Of a stretch of 64,000 bases of DNA, positions 1 through 11,768 are shown piece by piece. Position 1 is the first letter of the stretch. Each line of letters starts with the position of its first letter. The stretch is taken from contig JAHLWZ010000187.1 of the NCBI GenBank assembly GCA_020536535.1, positions 125,089 to 189,088 on the forward strand. The letters are read 5' to 3'. The notes under the pieces are model-generated. The model made no database searches and was not told the origin of the DNA. It saw only the letters and a program-made list of their open reading frames with translations. Both the position numbers and the translations under genes were made by a program. The stretch comes from Pelomyxa schiedti (lineage: Eukaryota > Evosea > Pelobiontida > Pelomyxidae).

Positions 1-2
1 TA

Positions 3-1598
3 ACTAAACAGTGCTACCTTTCACCAGGAAGGTGCATCCGTGGAGATAAGTGCACACTGCAGGTGCACTTTCGTGTCCCACCTGAGGAGGCACGTCTATT
101 ATATCCAGATGAACCAGGTACTGAAATTCACAAACCAGGTATTTTCCAGTATGTTGTGGAGCGCATCATCCCAGAAAATTCCAGGCGCCTTTCAGGTATT
201 GATCCCGAGGAGGCACTGTACACGACACTGTGTTCCAGGTCGGTGGAGAATGGAGCCCCTTCGTGTATTCATAAGCGCGACGAAACAAGGCATGCTATAT
301 TCTGCTTCAATGGAATCCAGGAGTGCATATTTTGTCATTGCCCGACCAGTGATTTGTCCCAACATATTCTTGATTGTACTGAGGCCCGCCGGCCAATCGA
401 GTGCGATTTCTGCTCGGTCAGAGTCCCTGTCGTTGAAATGCCTGAGCACTGGCTATACAGTTGTGGGGGAAAAAACTTCCTAGTCACCTGTCAGGATTGT
501 GGTGCCCGAGTGCCGTTTCGTTCGTTAGAGGCTCACCATCTTTGCTCTTGTCCTAAATCTAGCTTACAGTGTCACTTGTGCGGGAAGCACTTCAATACAG
601 AAAAGTACCCCAGGCACATGCTGAAGAAGTGTAACGGATCCCTTTTCACTGTGAAATGTGGGTTGTGCTCGCAGTGCTGTACCACAGGCGAGCTGCTGAA
701 TGGAACTCATTATGCCACCAAGTGCTCAAACTGCAGTTGGAGGTGCCCCCTTGGTGCTGCGGATGAAATAGAAACAAATGCATGCCGCAAGGAAGTACCA
801 CTTTGCAAACTCGAGAAGCACTTGATCCCTGACATAGGGGGTGACCTCTGCAAATCCTGTAAATTGCCTTGCCCCAAGTATCCAGCATGCAAAGCAATGG
901 TATTGAGAAGGGACCTGACTCACCACATGGAGCACGAATGTGACTATTACACTATCCCTTGCCCCGGATGTAAGGGTTTGATTCCCAAGAAAAACTACGC
1001 TCTGCACGAAAGGGGTTGCGTCTTTGCTAATGAAATTGAAAAAGAATGTGGCGACTGCCATCAGATAGTAAAGACTGCATCATGGAATTACCACCGAGCC
1101 AAAACTTGTGAAAAACGCCTGGTCATGGCCCACTCGGAACTGGATTTTCAACGACATGAACCACTGCAGCAGGAACACATCATGAGACCACTATCTGGCC
1201 CTCATAGGGAGCAAAAGGAGAGTGGACTTTTTTCCTGGTTCAGATCGTTGCTATTTGGTAAGGCTTCCACTACTTCGACGAAAAAGCATTGCAGCCTCTG
1301 CAATCAGGACTTTTCAGACCAGAAAGCGACATGCCCCAAGGTGGAGGCCCTGCGATGCAAAACTTGTGGAGAGACTGACAAAACAGCCAACGGCGGGCCC
1401 ACAGTCACAAAACCGTGCCTTCGCGCATGTTCTCATTGCAGAGCACCAGAGCCACAGTGGAAGACAACCAAGTGCACACACGTGGTTTGCAAAAGGTGCG
1501 CAGAAGTGGTTACAGTTGGTGGCAAAGGGTGCCTCCAGCAGACCTTTGATCAAGTCCGATGGGAAGTGAGAGAAAAGGGTTACTTCATGAACCTATGA
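3..1598 (+). CDS. Cys/His-rich zinc-finger protein (TRAF-type-like), 5' partial
   Basis: The frame is open from the first bases of the window to a TGA at 1596-1598, so the 5' end is probably cut off. An acceptor at 26-27 could also start this exon at 28. The first residues hold a CCCH-like cluster (C-x6-C-x5-C-x4-H). The next 300 residues are packed with CxxC...HxxxC units such as CEFC-, CQDC-, CHLC- and CGLC-type pairs, the spacing of TRAF-type and related zinc fingers. The last 100 residues hold two more Cys pairs and a RING-like end (CSHC...C-x2-C-x3-C). No ATG lies near the front; the frame contains a GTG at 63. Such proteins usually act as adaptors or ubiquitin-ligase components, but the function here is inferred only from Cys spacing. 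Confidence 0.7.
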   Translation, partial: TKQCYLSPGRCIRGDKCTLQVHFRVPPEEARLLYPDEPGTEIHKPGIFQYVVERIIPENSRRLSGIDPEEALYTTLCSRSVENGAPSCIHKRDETRHAIFCFNGIQECIFCHCPTSDLSQHILDCTEARRPIECDFCSVRVPVVEMPEHWLYSCGGKNFLVTCQDCGARVPFRSLEAHHLCSCPKSSLQCHLCGKHFNTEKYPRHMLKKCNGSLFTVKCGLCSQCCTTGELLNGTHYATKCSNCSWRCPLGAADEIETNACRKEVPLCKLEKHLIPDIGGDLCKSCKLPCPKYPACKAMVLRRDLTHHMEHECDYYTIPCPGCKGLIPKKNYALHERGCVFANEIEKECGDCHQIVKTASWNYHRAKTCEKRLVMAHSELDFQRHEPLQQEHIMRPLSGPHREQKESGLFSWFRSLLFGKASTTSTKKHCSLCNQDFSDQKATCPKVEALRCKTCGETDKTANGGPTVTKPCLRACSHCRAPEPQWKTTKCTHVVCKRCAEVVTVGGKGCLQQTFDQVRWEVREKGYFMNL

Positions 1599-1712
1599 GT
1601 TCATGATCTTTGCCACAAAAAAGAAAAAATAGTGTGGGTAGAACAGTTGCAAGTTTTTCTATCTGGGCACCTTTTTGAATCAGGTTCGCCACCAAAACCG
1701 GGCAGGGGTGTG

Positions 1713-1786
1713 CGGAACTCGAGCGTTAACAGCCGTTCAAACGACGTTTCTTTCTTGTTTGAACGGCTGTTAACGCTCAAGTTCCG
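1713..1786. repeat. Near-perfect 30-bp inverted repeat with 14-nt loop
   Basis: The left arm is 1713-1742 and the right arm 1757-1786. The arms are reverse complements over 30 bases with a single mismatch near the outer end. The loop, 1743-1756, is pyrimidine-rich. It lies between the stop of the zinc-finger gene and the next + strand gene. No flanking target-site duplication was recognised. Confidence 0.9.
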
Positions 1787-1902
1787 TCGAATTGCAGAAT
1801 CAAGATGCCTGAAAACCAACTTGCAAGAAAGCAACAAAAAAAAAAAAAACCGAGCCCTGCGTATGGGTGAATGCCCCCTTCTCTTAACTCTCAACTCAAG
1901 CT

Positions 1903-3549
1903 TTGGATTTAACTTTTCGTGCAGCCACTTCTGTGTCCAACACCACAACTAGCGCCGCTGCAGAGAGCAACCTCGCCTTAAGTACAACTAAGCCCAAGGA
2001 TAGAGTGAGGAGAACTCCTCTCCAGGCAGACTCTGTGCCGCCGCCGAAAGTAGAGCCCACGCCAGGTTGGGAGACTGCACCCTCCCGCGTGAGTTTCCAG
2101 TGCGAGTTGCTTGGGAAACTGTTCGAGTATCTTGGATTCAAGGGTAAATTAGTGGATCTCACTGTGGAGAAGCAAAAAGGTGCAGATGGTTCTGATGCCT
2201 GGGGTGTGAAGATATCACTACTCTCTCTTTTTGTGGAACGCTCCGAAGTAACCCCAGACGTGAAACAACCATCACCTGGAGAGGCTCTAATTGAGGACTC
2301 ACCTCCACCTGGAAAGCCAGCTGTATATGTTGAGGCATACACAGATATGGTTTCCTCCTCCACATCTTCAGATGTCAGCCGCTCGACTCATTTGCGGCTG
2401 GTTTGCACTGATCTGCAGCTGGGCAATTTTGTGCATGCATTGAGTGAAAAGCTACCAGAGAGCCTCAGCTTTTTGAATAGAATAGCCGCTACCATTGTAG
2501 ATATAGTAGTCTCGCTCGATGTCGAGTTTTCGCTCAACTCTACCAGTTCCAAGAATCTGGATTTCGAGTGGCACCTCAACGCTTTTAAAGTCACTGCCGG
2601 AAACTGGCTGTACATTGAGAAGATTGAGGTAGGCTCTGGCAATCCCCCATCTGACACGGCTGCTGTTATATCGAGATCCAAATATTTATTTACGGCATAC
2701 ATTTCCATTCGCATGGGCTCTATCGAAGATTTCATCGGCAACACACTTAATATGCCGAGTGCCGCTGAAATTCTGCGTAAGGTCACACGCAACGCAATCC
2801 TGAAATTGGAACCTACTACTTGCTTTACCCTCGAGACTACTTTTGGAGTTGGAGGGGCTTCAACACTCGATATCGCCGAGCTCATTGTGGAAGTGTCGCA
2901 TATTACTTTTCTGGGTCTTCCTCTATCGGTTGCTTCCAGATACGGTCATGACGGCCTTAATCAGAAGAACCTGTTCTTAGCTTTAGTAAAACCTGACGAT
3001 TACCGAGACGTTACCACTATTTGCACGATTGTGCAAACTTTTCACTCCCTTGCTAATGCACCAGACTATGTCATGAAGCTACTGCAGAAATTTGAGCTTC
3101 GCAAGTACAGCTGTTTCCTTTTACTCCAGGAGACAAGAAAATCTGATTCCGACCCACCTCCCTCAACACCCTCCACAGAAGTGACCCCTCAAACAGCGCT
3201 GGCCTCCCTTCTTGCGTGTTCACTTAGATTCGACCTTACCGTCTTGTACAAAGGCGAAAAAGAAATCAAAGCCAAAGCCAATGTGAGCCACCACAGGTCC
3301 CGTACAAGTGTTGTCATAGACTTCCAAAACCTGACGTTTGGCACTGTGATGAAAGAGATCTTTGGCTCGGATTTCAAGCTACCAGGGGAAATAGACATCT
3401 CTCTGAAACACTTCGAGTGGATATTTGGTGACCCGCTTTCTGAGGAAGAGCTTGCTATGCATCCATGGCCTTTTCCAGTTAAAACTACTACACCCACAAA
3501 TGGCGCTGTTACCACAACAACCAGCACCACTGCCACATCAGTATCCTGA
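1903..3549 (+). CDS. Unknown protein, about 540 residues
   Basis: The frame is open from 1903 (after a stop at 1885) to a TGA at 3547-3549. There is no ATG near its front, so a short 5' exon probably exists; an ATG at 1805 is the obvious candidate, but its phase does not close with the acceptor at 1899-1900. The N-terminal 50 residues are Ser/Thr/Pro-rich. The core alternates hydrophobic beta-like stretches (LRLVCTDLQLGNFV, VTAGNWLYIEKIEV, VVIDFQNLTFGTVM), which hints at repeated beta-rich modules. The C-terminus is a low-complexity Thr tail. I recognise no family and see no signal peptide or membrane span. Confidence 0.6.
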   Translation: MDLTFRAATSVSNTTTSAAAESNLALSTTKPKDRVRRTPLQADSVPPPKVEPTPGWETAPSRVSFQCELLGKLFEYLGFKGKLVDLTVEKQKGADGSDAWGVKISLLSLFVERSEVTPDVKQPSPGEALIEDSPPPGKPAVYVEAYTDMVSSSTSSDVSRSTHLRLVCTDLQLGNFVHALSEKLPESLSFLNRIAATIVDIVVSLDVEFSLNSTSSKNLDFEWHLNAFKVTAGNWLYIEKIEVGSGNPPSDTAAVISRSKYLFTAYISIRMGSIEDFIGNTLNMPSAAEILRKVTRNAILKLEPTTCFTLETTFGVGGASTLDIAELIVEVSHITFLGLPLSVASRYGHDGLNQKNLFLALVKPDDYRDVTTICTIVQTFHSLANAPDYVMKLLQKFELRKYSCFLLLQETRKSDSDPPPSTPSTEVTPQTALASLLACSLRFDLTVLYKGEKEIKAKANVSHHRSRTSVVIDFQNLTFGTVMKEIFGSDFKLPGEIDISLKHFEWIFGDPLSEEELAMHPWPFPVKTTTPTNGAVTTTTSTTATSVS

Positions 3550-3665
3550 CCAAGCCTAAGCCATCAAGGGCCTGGCATGTAACTTATGCTATTTAATCCC
3601 TTGCCACAATCTTGGTGGACAAGGGAAAGGAAAAACAGTTGAATGTAATAACATCTCTCTTTTTG

Positions 3666-6325
3666 TCAAACACTTCCTCCACCTCCTTCACCTTGAATTG
3701 TGGTGGAGTTTCTTTTTGATGTGGTGTTCATTTCCAAGTACGCCTGATAGGCAACATAATCAGCATGTGAGGGTGGCTTCTTGTTCCAATTTAAAACCGC
3801 AACCACCGGGATCAATACAAGAGGTCCAATTCCAATCAGGATTCCAAATGGTTCCACCCACCAGTCACTGCACGAAAAATCTGAACCGGCGGTGCTGAAG
3901 TCACTCAGGAAAGTGTCAACTGATGTGATGCATGAAGTGCTGTTGAGTTCACCCTTGACCAATGATACAATTGTGACAGCGAGAGTATACCTTTGTTTGA
4001 ATTAGCCATTATGAAGGAAGGATGTTTTTAGGGGGTTAATGCCATACAGAATCATCAATGGAGCCACAACTGCCCACAGGAAAGGTAAAAGCTTCACCCA
4101 TAACGCCGAGGATTCGGAGGAGAAGAGAGGGAAAGTTTCGGTGCAGAGCTTGGTGCCGCTGTAATACCAGGTCACCACAAGCAGCTCCCCCAGGCACACA
4201 CAGGGAAGGATGAAGATGGTCATGTACGAGTCGAACCAGCTCACAAAATACATCCCTGCCTGTGTGACAAACAGCCAGCCAAGAAGCCACAGTATAATAC
4301 AGATTGTAAGAGTTACAAGCCAATGCCTCGCATATTTAAATTTCTTCTTGATATCCGTTTCTTTGATGGCTGTCACCAGGACCTACAATGGGCTGTGAAT
4401 CAAAAAAAGCGTAAAATGGCCAATAAAGACCTCAACAGTACTGAACTCACTGTCAATTCCTTCAACAGTTCCTTAGAGACGAGAATTACAGGGAAAAGTG
4501 TTTGTACCCAGAAGAAGGAGCATAATGAAGAAACAAACTGAGAAGAATTGTTCTGCCGGGAATGCACATAGAACTTGAGGGTACGTTACAAACGCAAGAG
4601 ACACACCTACAGATAAGTTGCTAAGTTCGGGAGGGAAAAACGTAAGATAAGGTTATTTAGAGTGAAAGAAGTGCCTGGCACAGCAACTTGATCCATGGGA
4701 ACTCTGTACAATTCGGATATGTGTCCAAGACCAGAAAAGACCACTAAGCCAGAAATGAAGCTGGTAATAAAATCTGCAACACTGACAAAACCAGCAACCC
4801 GCAGGTAATTGGTCTCAGGTGGATTGAAAGAAGCATGGGAACTCAAACTCCCATACCCAATGCCTTGATTTGTGTAAGGTGAAGGAAAAAAGAAAAGAAG
4901 CAAAAATTGTCAACCCATGCTATAGCACACTTGAATTGTTGCTGCTCTCCAAGTCTCTGCAGAAAGTATTTTACTCCATGTGGGGATTAGGTAATACTTC
5001 AGACCCTAAGGTTTCCTTGAATTAGATTATTAAAATACAGCCAAGGCATACAGTTGAAGCACCGTCCAACATTAGGCTTCTGATAAGTAAGGCTATTAAG
5101 ACTAAATACGGCCCCGTTGCTGTTACAAATACAATTTTGCCTGAGGACTTGATTCCCTGGTTGAGTGTTTTCTTAAATCAGTACTAAAGATGTTGCCTCA
5201 AGGCTATACAAACCTTAAATATACAAAGGTAGGTAAGAACCCAGGCTGCAAACAGGCAGCCCCACATAGCCCAGACAGTTGAGCCAACCTTTATGCTCGC
5301 TTAGGTAAACTATGCACTAGGGCATGTATACATGGCTAATATCTTGGCTAAGGTTCAGAGCATCTTCGTAGAAAAACTCATTTGCTCTGTTTTGCCAGGG
5401 AAGGGGATCTTGGAAAGAACTGCCAAAGAAAAATAGGGACCAGCCACATATAACAATATAATATAGTGCCACAAAGGTACTGCCAATAACTGCTGTAATA
5501 CCCTACCAGAATGTGTGAAATCCTCCAGAGTTGGAATGAAACCCGGTTTCCAGGCCAAACGCACCAATCCAGAAAAGCGTGGATGCATTCGCCCAAACAA
5601 TTTCCCCATTCCAGACTGGAATCTTTGTCCAAGTGCCAACTCCAGTACAAACACTGGAAACCCGAGTAGAAACATCATCAGTAAATATACAATCACAAAA
5701 GCTCCACCTCCATTTTTATAGCACCTGAACAAAGAAACCCCTTAATCTCATAGACTAGGGGAAAAAAAAAAAAAGCAAATAAAAACCCCCACAATACACA
5801 GTGATGCTAACAAACTGTTCTAGACAAAGGGCAAGAAAACAAAAGAAAAAGAGGATACAAAAAACACAAAAGTGGCCAAGAGGAACAAGACCCATAAATA
5901 GTGGCATACACATAAGGAAACCTCCACACATTGCCCAGCCCCACCACATTCCCAACCACCGTGAGCACCAGCTGCGCCTTGCTCCCCCACCTCCCCCTCC
6001 GCGCCCCGGCCGCCGTCGTGTCCGCGGGCGCAGCAGCCGCGCCGCCGCCCCCGGAGCCCTCGCTCCTTCCGCGAACCCCCGGCGCAGCCGCCGCTTCAGC
6101 TTCGCCGACCGCCGCGGCCCCGCCTCGCTCCGGAGACAGCGAGGGCGGCGGCGGGCTGTACGCGCCCCCTCGCCCTCCTACCGGGTACTCGTAGTCGTCG
6201 TCTACGGAGGCGGCTGCCTCCTCCTCCTCGTACAACAACAGGGCGTTGCGCTGCGACCCCACGTCCCCTGGGGCTTCGTCGGTGCCATCCAGGGCGTTTT
6301 GCGCCCGCGACAACAACGCCTTCAC
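3666..6325 (-). CDS. SLC6-family Na+-coupled neurotransmitter/amino-acid symporter
   Basis: A 12-span carrier in about 11 exons. Exons: (~6325)-5910, 5724-5565, 5502-5332, 5288-5214, 5156-5052, 5005-4915, 4863-4675, 4606-4508, 4459-4431, 4382-4048, 3990-3666; all internal phases close. Family marks: [14 protein letters not shown] in TM1 (Na+ and substrate site), then [10 protein letters not shown] across the first junction, LELALGQ in TM2, YYIVICGW in TM3, [12 protein letters not shown] in TM5, [12 protein letters not shown] in TM7 and DSEFSTVE in TM8. The N-terminus, about 115 residues, is acidic and Gly/Ala-rich and coded by very GC-rich DNA. No in-frame ATG is visible upstream, so the true start is unresolved. 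The exon 7/8 junction keeps family spacing only with a GC-AG intron at 4674-4607. The substrate cannot be read from sequence. Confidence 0.85.
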
Positions 6326-6451
6326 ACCGTCCAGTTTGTCCCTTTTTCCTTCTCTTCTTCTTTCAAACGACGTTCTGTTTCCCCTTTGGGACTTTCTTGA
6401 TTGATTCCCGGTTTTTTTTTTGTTGTTTTGTTTGATGATACGGCACAGTCG

Positions 6452-8618
6452 TCACTGAATGGAACAACGCCAGGGCGACGAAGGAGTGACTGGCGCCTGT
6501 GTGGTCGTTAGTGTTGGTGGGGCTGTTGCTTGTGTGGGTTCCGCGGGGCACCCGCATTCGGCCAGGATACTCTCGGTGAGGGGAACAACTGAGCCGGACT
6601 CGAGTTTGTTTACAGCAGCACTGTGGCTAATGTCTGTGTTGACGTTTGTGGCGGTTGTTGCGATGGCGACTTTGTGCTGCTGCGGGGTTGGTGGAGTCGG
6701 ATTGGCTTCGTGAAGCGGTTGCCGTGTGATATTTTGGAGCCGTATGTGGGAGAGGGGTGAGTGGAAGTGAATCTTTGGAAGGGAGACAACCGATTGCGAA
6801 AGGGATTTGCCGAAGTGATTTGGAGATGTGGTTGTTATGCTGCGTGCATTGCAACTGCAGGTGTGACAGTGGCAGATACAGCACGAAGATGATAGTGGAT
6901 TATCCCTTACTGAACCCTCTGTATGAGTATCCTTATTTGAATTCGGTGTTACTGTATTGAGGTTGTAATCCGGCAGTTCAGTTGGCTCAATCAATCTTTG
7001 GCTCCCAGTAGGTTGGTCGGGGGCCAAAATCCAGGAATGGGCATTTTGTAGTACAACCTCTTGGGCTGGAACGAAACTTGGACACATCTCAAGGCACCGT
7101 AAGATATCACCCTTAGCAGAGTCCATATCTCCAATCATCAACTTAATCTTTCCACGGAGGAACAACTCTTGCCACGTTAGAATGAGAGGGTCTTTCTCTT
7201 CTGTAGCGTGATCCATTACAGTGCAAGCTGCTGACTCCCATTTAACGGCTGTTTCCGCTCCGCTCTCTGCAGTAGCAGTAAAGCTGTAACCGGGATCAAA
7301 GAACCTCAGAGCACTTCGCAAGTCCCCGCCACTCACTACTACTTGTACGGCGGATGCAATTCTCATAACCCGCTGCCTTCTTTGAACTTTCAGGCTCAAT
7401 TCTTTGAGGAGCTTGAGTGAGGCATTGGCATGTTCCAAGGCATAATTGCACGCCTGTGGTAAACGGCAGTTCTTCTGACTCGCAGTGTCTTGTGGATTTT
7501 GCTGCAGTGGCGGCCCCTGATTACGGCTTGTGAGACTACTGCAACTAATTCCGGCACTCTCACACATCAAAATAAGTGCAGAGTGCGCATGCAAGGAACT
7601 GTTGAGGCACTTCGCATTGAAATAAAGGCTCGATACACTGTTCGGTTGCGCCAAGCCATTCTGTAGATCTTCTAGTGCACTAGTCTTCTTTCCGCATCCA
7701 TAGAGAGCTTTCCCTCGGACAAGGAATCCTCCTAAGTCTTGTCAGTAACGAAAAAAGTAAAGGGACAACAAGCTAACTATAACAAAGGAATCTACCTTTG
7801 AAATTCGGCCTAAGGTTGAGAAGCTGAGTTGCCTCAAGTAAGGCACCTTTCAGGTCACCATTCAAAAAAGTAACTTCTGCCAAATTCCACAATGTAATGA
7901 TTTCGTTATCACTGTCAGAAATTCCTTTATCTTGTAAATGAGCCCTCGCTGTATTGAGGTCCCGGAGAGATGTTTTATAGTCACCCATTGCTGCATAACT
8001 GGTAATATAAGCAATTCATATCACTAGTCTAACCAACCTCAAAGCTCGAATATTCAAAGCAGGAATTGAGGGGACAGATGACACTTGAAGAGCCTTTGAT
8101 GCCTCAGATAGAGAGGGGGAGTGCAGACATAGGTGATATAGGGCATAGGCCTTCAAGGTATATCCCGTTGATGACGAAGAGTCCACTGTAATTGCAGCTA
8201 TTTTTGTGTTCATTTTTTTTGAATTCATTACTTAAATAAATGACAGAACACTTCATAACGTACATGTTGCAGATTTCAGTGCTAAAGGATAATTTTCCAA
8301 CAGAATACTAATTTTGGCTAAGGAAATCCATGCTCGATAGAGGAGGGGACAGTGCTCTTCACACATTTAGTACTAAATAAAAAATAACAGCAAACTAAAT
8401 ATTGACAAACCAGTTGCCACGATTAAATCGGAAATTGAAGCGTCATATTCACCCAAGGCTGCTCGTGACAATCCTCTGTTGAGATACAACGAGCCCCTGG
8501 CCGGGTCCAATGCAATTGCAGCATCAAAGTGTGTAATTGCATCCCGATAATTACCACGGGCCATAGCACGTTCCCCGAGACTGCTGCGTTGCTGAGAAGT
8601 CGAAGTTGAAGAGCACAT
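6452..8618 (-). CDS. TPR-repeat protein with long disordered C-terminus
   Basis: Four exons fit: 8618-8411, about 8200-8038, 7998-7796 and 7731-6452. The ATG at 8618-8616 is the first in frame. Two TPR motifs are clear near the N-terminus (GNYRDAITHFDAAIALDP, then GSLYLNRGLSRAALGEYDAS); the following exons carry further helical TPR-like pairs (GDYKTSLRDLNTARAHL, LWNLAEVTFLNGDLKGAL, LRGKIKLMIGDMDSAKGDIL). After about residue 430 the chain becomes Ser/Thr/Pro-rich with a Cys cluster (CCICHCHTCSC). TPR arrays bind partner proteins; nothing here identifies the partner. The acceptor of exon 2 has two in-frame choices. Confidence 0.7.
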
Positions 8619-9613
8619 AGACTTATGTTGCTGCCGTAATCCCCAGACTTGACCAACACCCACAAACGCACCCCAGATCTTACTGCTCCCCAGGTAGAAA
8701 GAGTGAGATCCACGTATATGCGGTGTTTGTTGCACAGCCAATGTTCTGGGGTCTCCCCTCTCTCTTGGCGTGTCTCCAAAGCGGGATTATTTTTTTAAAA
8801 TGATGCATTCCACACAAGGTTTTTTTTCGGGATGACACATTACCCAACATCCTTTTTTTTTTCCCCTTTCAATCGACGAAGGAGGAAAAAAATTTGGCAG
8901 TACTAGATCGTTCCAGCGGGGTAGAACAACCCTCAGCCGGGATTCTCGTACCGCGTCTTCCTCTTGGGGGCGGAATAATCCGTCAAGACATGAAGTCATT
9001 GCGGGAAGATTAGCCTCTCAAGACCCTGCCCACATCACAGGAGACTCCAGATCTGAGAGATTGGTGGCCAGAGGGAGTTATGGGTCAAAGGCGAATCCAC
9101 CAAATTGAAACTCTGTAATTTCGAAAAGCGCTGGTTGATCACCCCTTGAAACGACAATGAGGCCGGAGAGTGCTGTCAAATTGGTGTCATTGGCGAGTGC
9201 ATGTTTAGTGTTGACGTTTTGGCCCCCGCCACCTTCTTTTCCAGATTACTCTTGTGAGTAGGTTTTTTTTTATATTTATTATTTAATTATTCGGTCGCGG
9301 CTCTGGGCCACGGGCGTGGGATCTTTTCATTATTTTAGTTTTTATAAATCGATCTCATCATCTCTATGTATGACTCGTGCACGCGTTGTTGGTGTTTGTT
9401 GCAGTATTCACAACGAAGGAATTGAGAGTGCTGATAAGGTCACGTAACGGCATTGCTTCGTGCTTTGATCAACAGTGTTTTCTAGACACATGGAAATCAC
9501 GTAATTCCCAGTGCACACCAAAACTGTCATTTGTCATTCGTAATGCTCTACGCGCTTTCATGGATTCGCCTCCAGTGACATTATGAGTTTTTATTTAATG
9601 GAATTTCTCCCTA
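8619..9613. other. Intergenic stretch, no supported gene
   Basis: About 1 kb between the divergent TPR gene and the RING gene. It holds oligo-T/A runs and several short open frames without recognisable products. It should contain both promoters, and possibly the missing first exon of the RING gene, since short frames around 9377-9586 do not resolve into a family. Confidence 0.4.
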
Positions 9614-11580
9614 GTGGAAGGACAAGGTACTACTGAGGTTGCAAAATGGCACGCATTGTCGCTCGCGGTGCAAGCGTGCATATGTACATACTTAGTGTGG
9701 ACCGCAGTCAAGGCACAACGGAAATTCCAGACATTGCCTCACTTGATAAAATCTTTTGCCAGGAGGTCTCACTTGAACACTGACATAGGCCACACGTTAG
9801 TTCCTTTCTGATTGAGAATTCTAACAGGAATACTAGGCTCTCCTGGGCAATTCCTTGGTTGATTCTCACACAATTTGCTTTGAGCGCTTCTTTGAGGTTC
9901 CATCAACAATCCCAGTTGACGTTCAATGAGAAAATTTGCAGGTTCCTTAAGAGACCGACAATAACTGTATCACACGAAGAAATTATCCAACGGAGTGAAG
10001 AATCAGAGCAGGTATTAAATAAAGTTTCATTCGACTTGTAATTTCTCCCATTAGTTTTACTCATTACTTTACCCTGATGAGTGGTTCGAACTTGTGCTCG
10101 GGTAATGCTTTCCCTTAATGTTTTTCCCATCAACACGTAAAGAAAACTGTCTCTAACATCGTCTGATCTCGATTATGGGCGAGTTGTGTGCGGAATGGAC
10201 TTGCTTACCCAAACCAAAGACATTCTGTTTTTAACGATGTGGCATACCACGTGTCAGCAACTTGAATCACATCGTGTTACAGTATCTGGTTTCCTTACAG
10301 GTATTTTTCTCCCTACATTTCTTTAATACTGACAGTTACGCAGCGGATTTGACGGAATTCTCTAATCCAGTTAACTCTTTATCACGAACACTTCAAGTAA
10401 CTGGATCCTCTACCAAAAATGTTTTCTGGGGAGGAGTATTAATGGCACTGGGAATATACACATTCGTGAATGTGATCTGGCCATTGGTCTTGATTTCGAA
10501 TCTGCCGAAGGCACTCGTGCATCTTTCCGCTTTCAAGGGTTTTCTGCACGTAGGAACTGTATGCAACACGCAAAAAATGCGTATCTCGTTTGATTTCCTG
10601 TAGGAACAACAAATATGGAACGAATTTCAAGCCTCCTTCAATAAAAAGAAAGGAAAGATAACACTTGATGCCACGAGGTTCGTTCAGTAAGCATATGCCT
10701 TCTAAATCATATTAGCTATGAAATTTATCCAAATTGGCTCGTTGATGTACAGAAGATGATGTTGTTCAGTATAGCTGACATTCCAAGCGTAGATATGCAT
10801 CATAAGGATTTTTTCACTTTGTCTGACCAATATTATGCCCAGGTATAAACTTTGTTTAAGCTTATACTAACACTTCGAGATTCAAATAGAAAAGGCACAA
10901 GTTGAGGAATTTATGTCTATATACCTTGAAAACTCTGGCGAGGTTGTCACATTTCTTCAAGTAGCAGCTCATCCCTCATTTAGGAGAATTCTAAGAAATT
11001 GTGGAAAGCTTTTGATGCTGCGAAAAGAGACTACAACTGTCGGAGACAGAGCCCGACCCCAGATACTGATTTAGAACTTTCAGATGTGTGTCTTTTCTAT
11101 TTTAGTCTTTCGTCTTAATACTCCCACAGGATATAGGGTTCCTCTTTCTTCTCGAACGAATGAAGAGGATAGAAGCAGAAGAGGAAGCAAATAAACTTTC
11201 CAAAAAGCTTGGGGTAACATTCCGCTATGATGGATGAAAACCGCCGCTAACTTAGCATACTCACTCTTTTTCCACTAGAAAATAGCCTTCAAACAAGCAA
11301 AGAAGGAGCCCATCGACGATTCCACAACCACACATGTAAGATTCTTTTCTCTTCTCTTTGCTTCCGCATCCCTCCCTCCCCCTATGACACTCCAACTAAC
11401 ATAACACCCCAACACCAGCCGCAATGTAAATTATGCCAAGCCAATTCCAGCGAATTCTGCACATTCGTCACACCCAGTGGCGTGTGTGGCCACGTTGTGT
11501 GCGTCACTTGCGCAGAGAAAGTCACGTTTTGTCCCTACTGCCGCGGGGAAAAGTTGGACGTGAGTCCAGTTTTCCTGTGA
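9614..11580 (+). CDS. Membrane-anchored RING-finger protein (MUL1-like layout)
   Basis: A gene of about eight or more exons; the start is not resolved. Visible pieces in order: a hydrophobic segment near 9650-9720 (ALSLAVQACICTYLVW); a middle region; an exon ending at 10301 that continues after the acceptor near 10346 into a second membrane span (VFWGGVLMALGIYTFVNVIW); helical exons near 10604-10670, 10710-10842, 10890-11080, 11131-11213 and 11280-11337; and a last exon from 11420 with a C-terminal RING, CKLC...C-x-H-x2-C-x2-C...CPYC. Two membrane spans plus a C-terminal RING resemble the mitochondrial MUL1/MAPL E3 ligase. The match is by layout and one segment only, so other membrane RING ligases remain possible. 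Confidence 0.55.
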
Positions 11581-11768
11581 CCAAGCCATCCGGAATACGA
11601 AGGCGAGATACTCTGACCCTGTCCATGCACCACATGTCCCACGCGTGTTCCATTGGCCAAAAACAATACAGATTCACAGTTTAATTGAGGCTTAGAAAAG
11701 AAATTATTTTGCCTGCTTCGTCTCCTTTTTTTTCCCCCTTTTTTTTTCTTTCACGTCATTTCAACTTC

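Noticed and set aside
10070-10110. GTGGTTCGAACTTG resembling a tRNA B box
   Set aside because: No matching A box or cloverleaf stems can be drawn around it.
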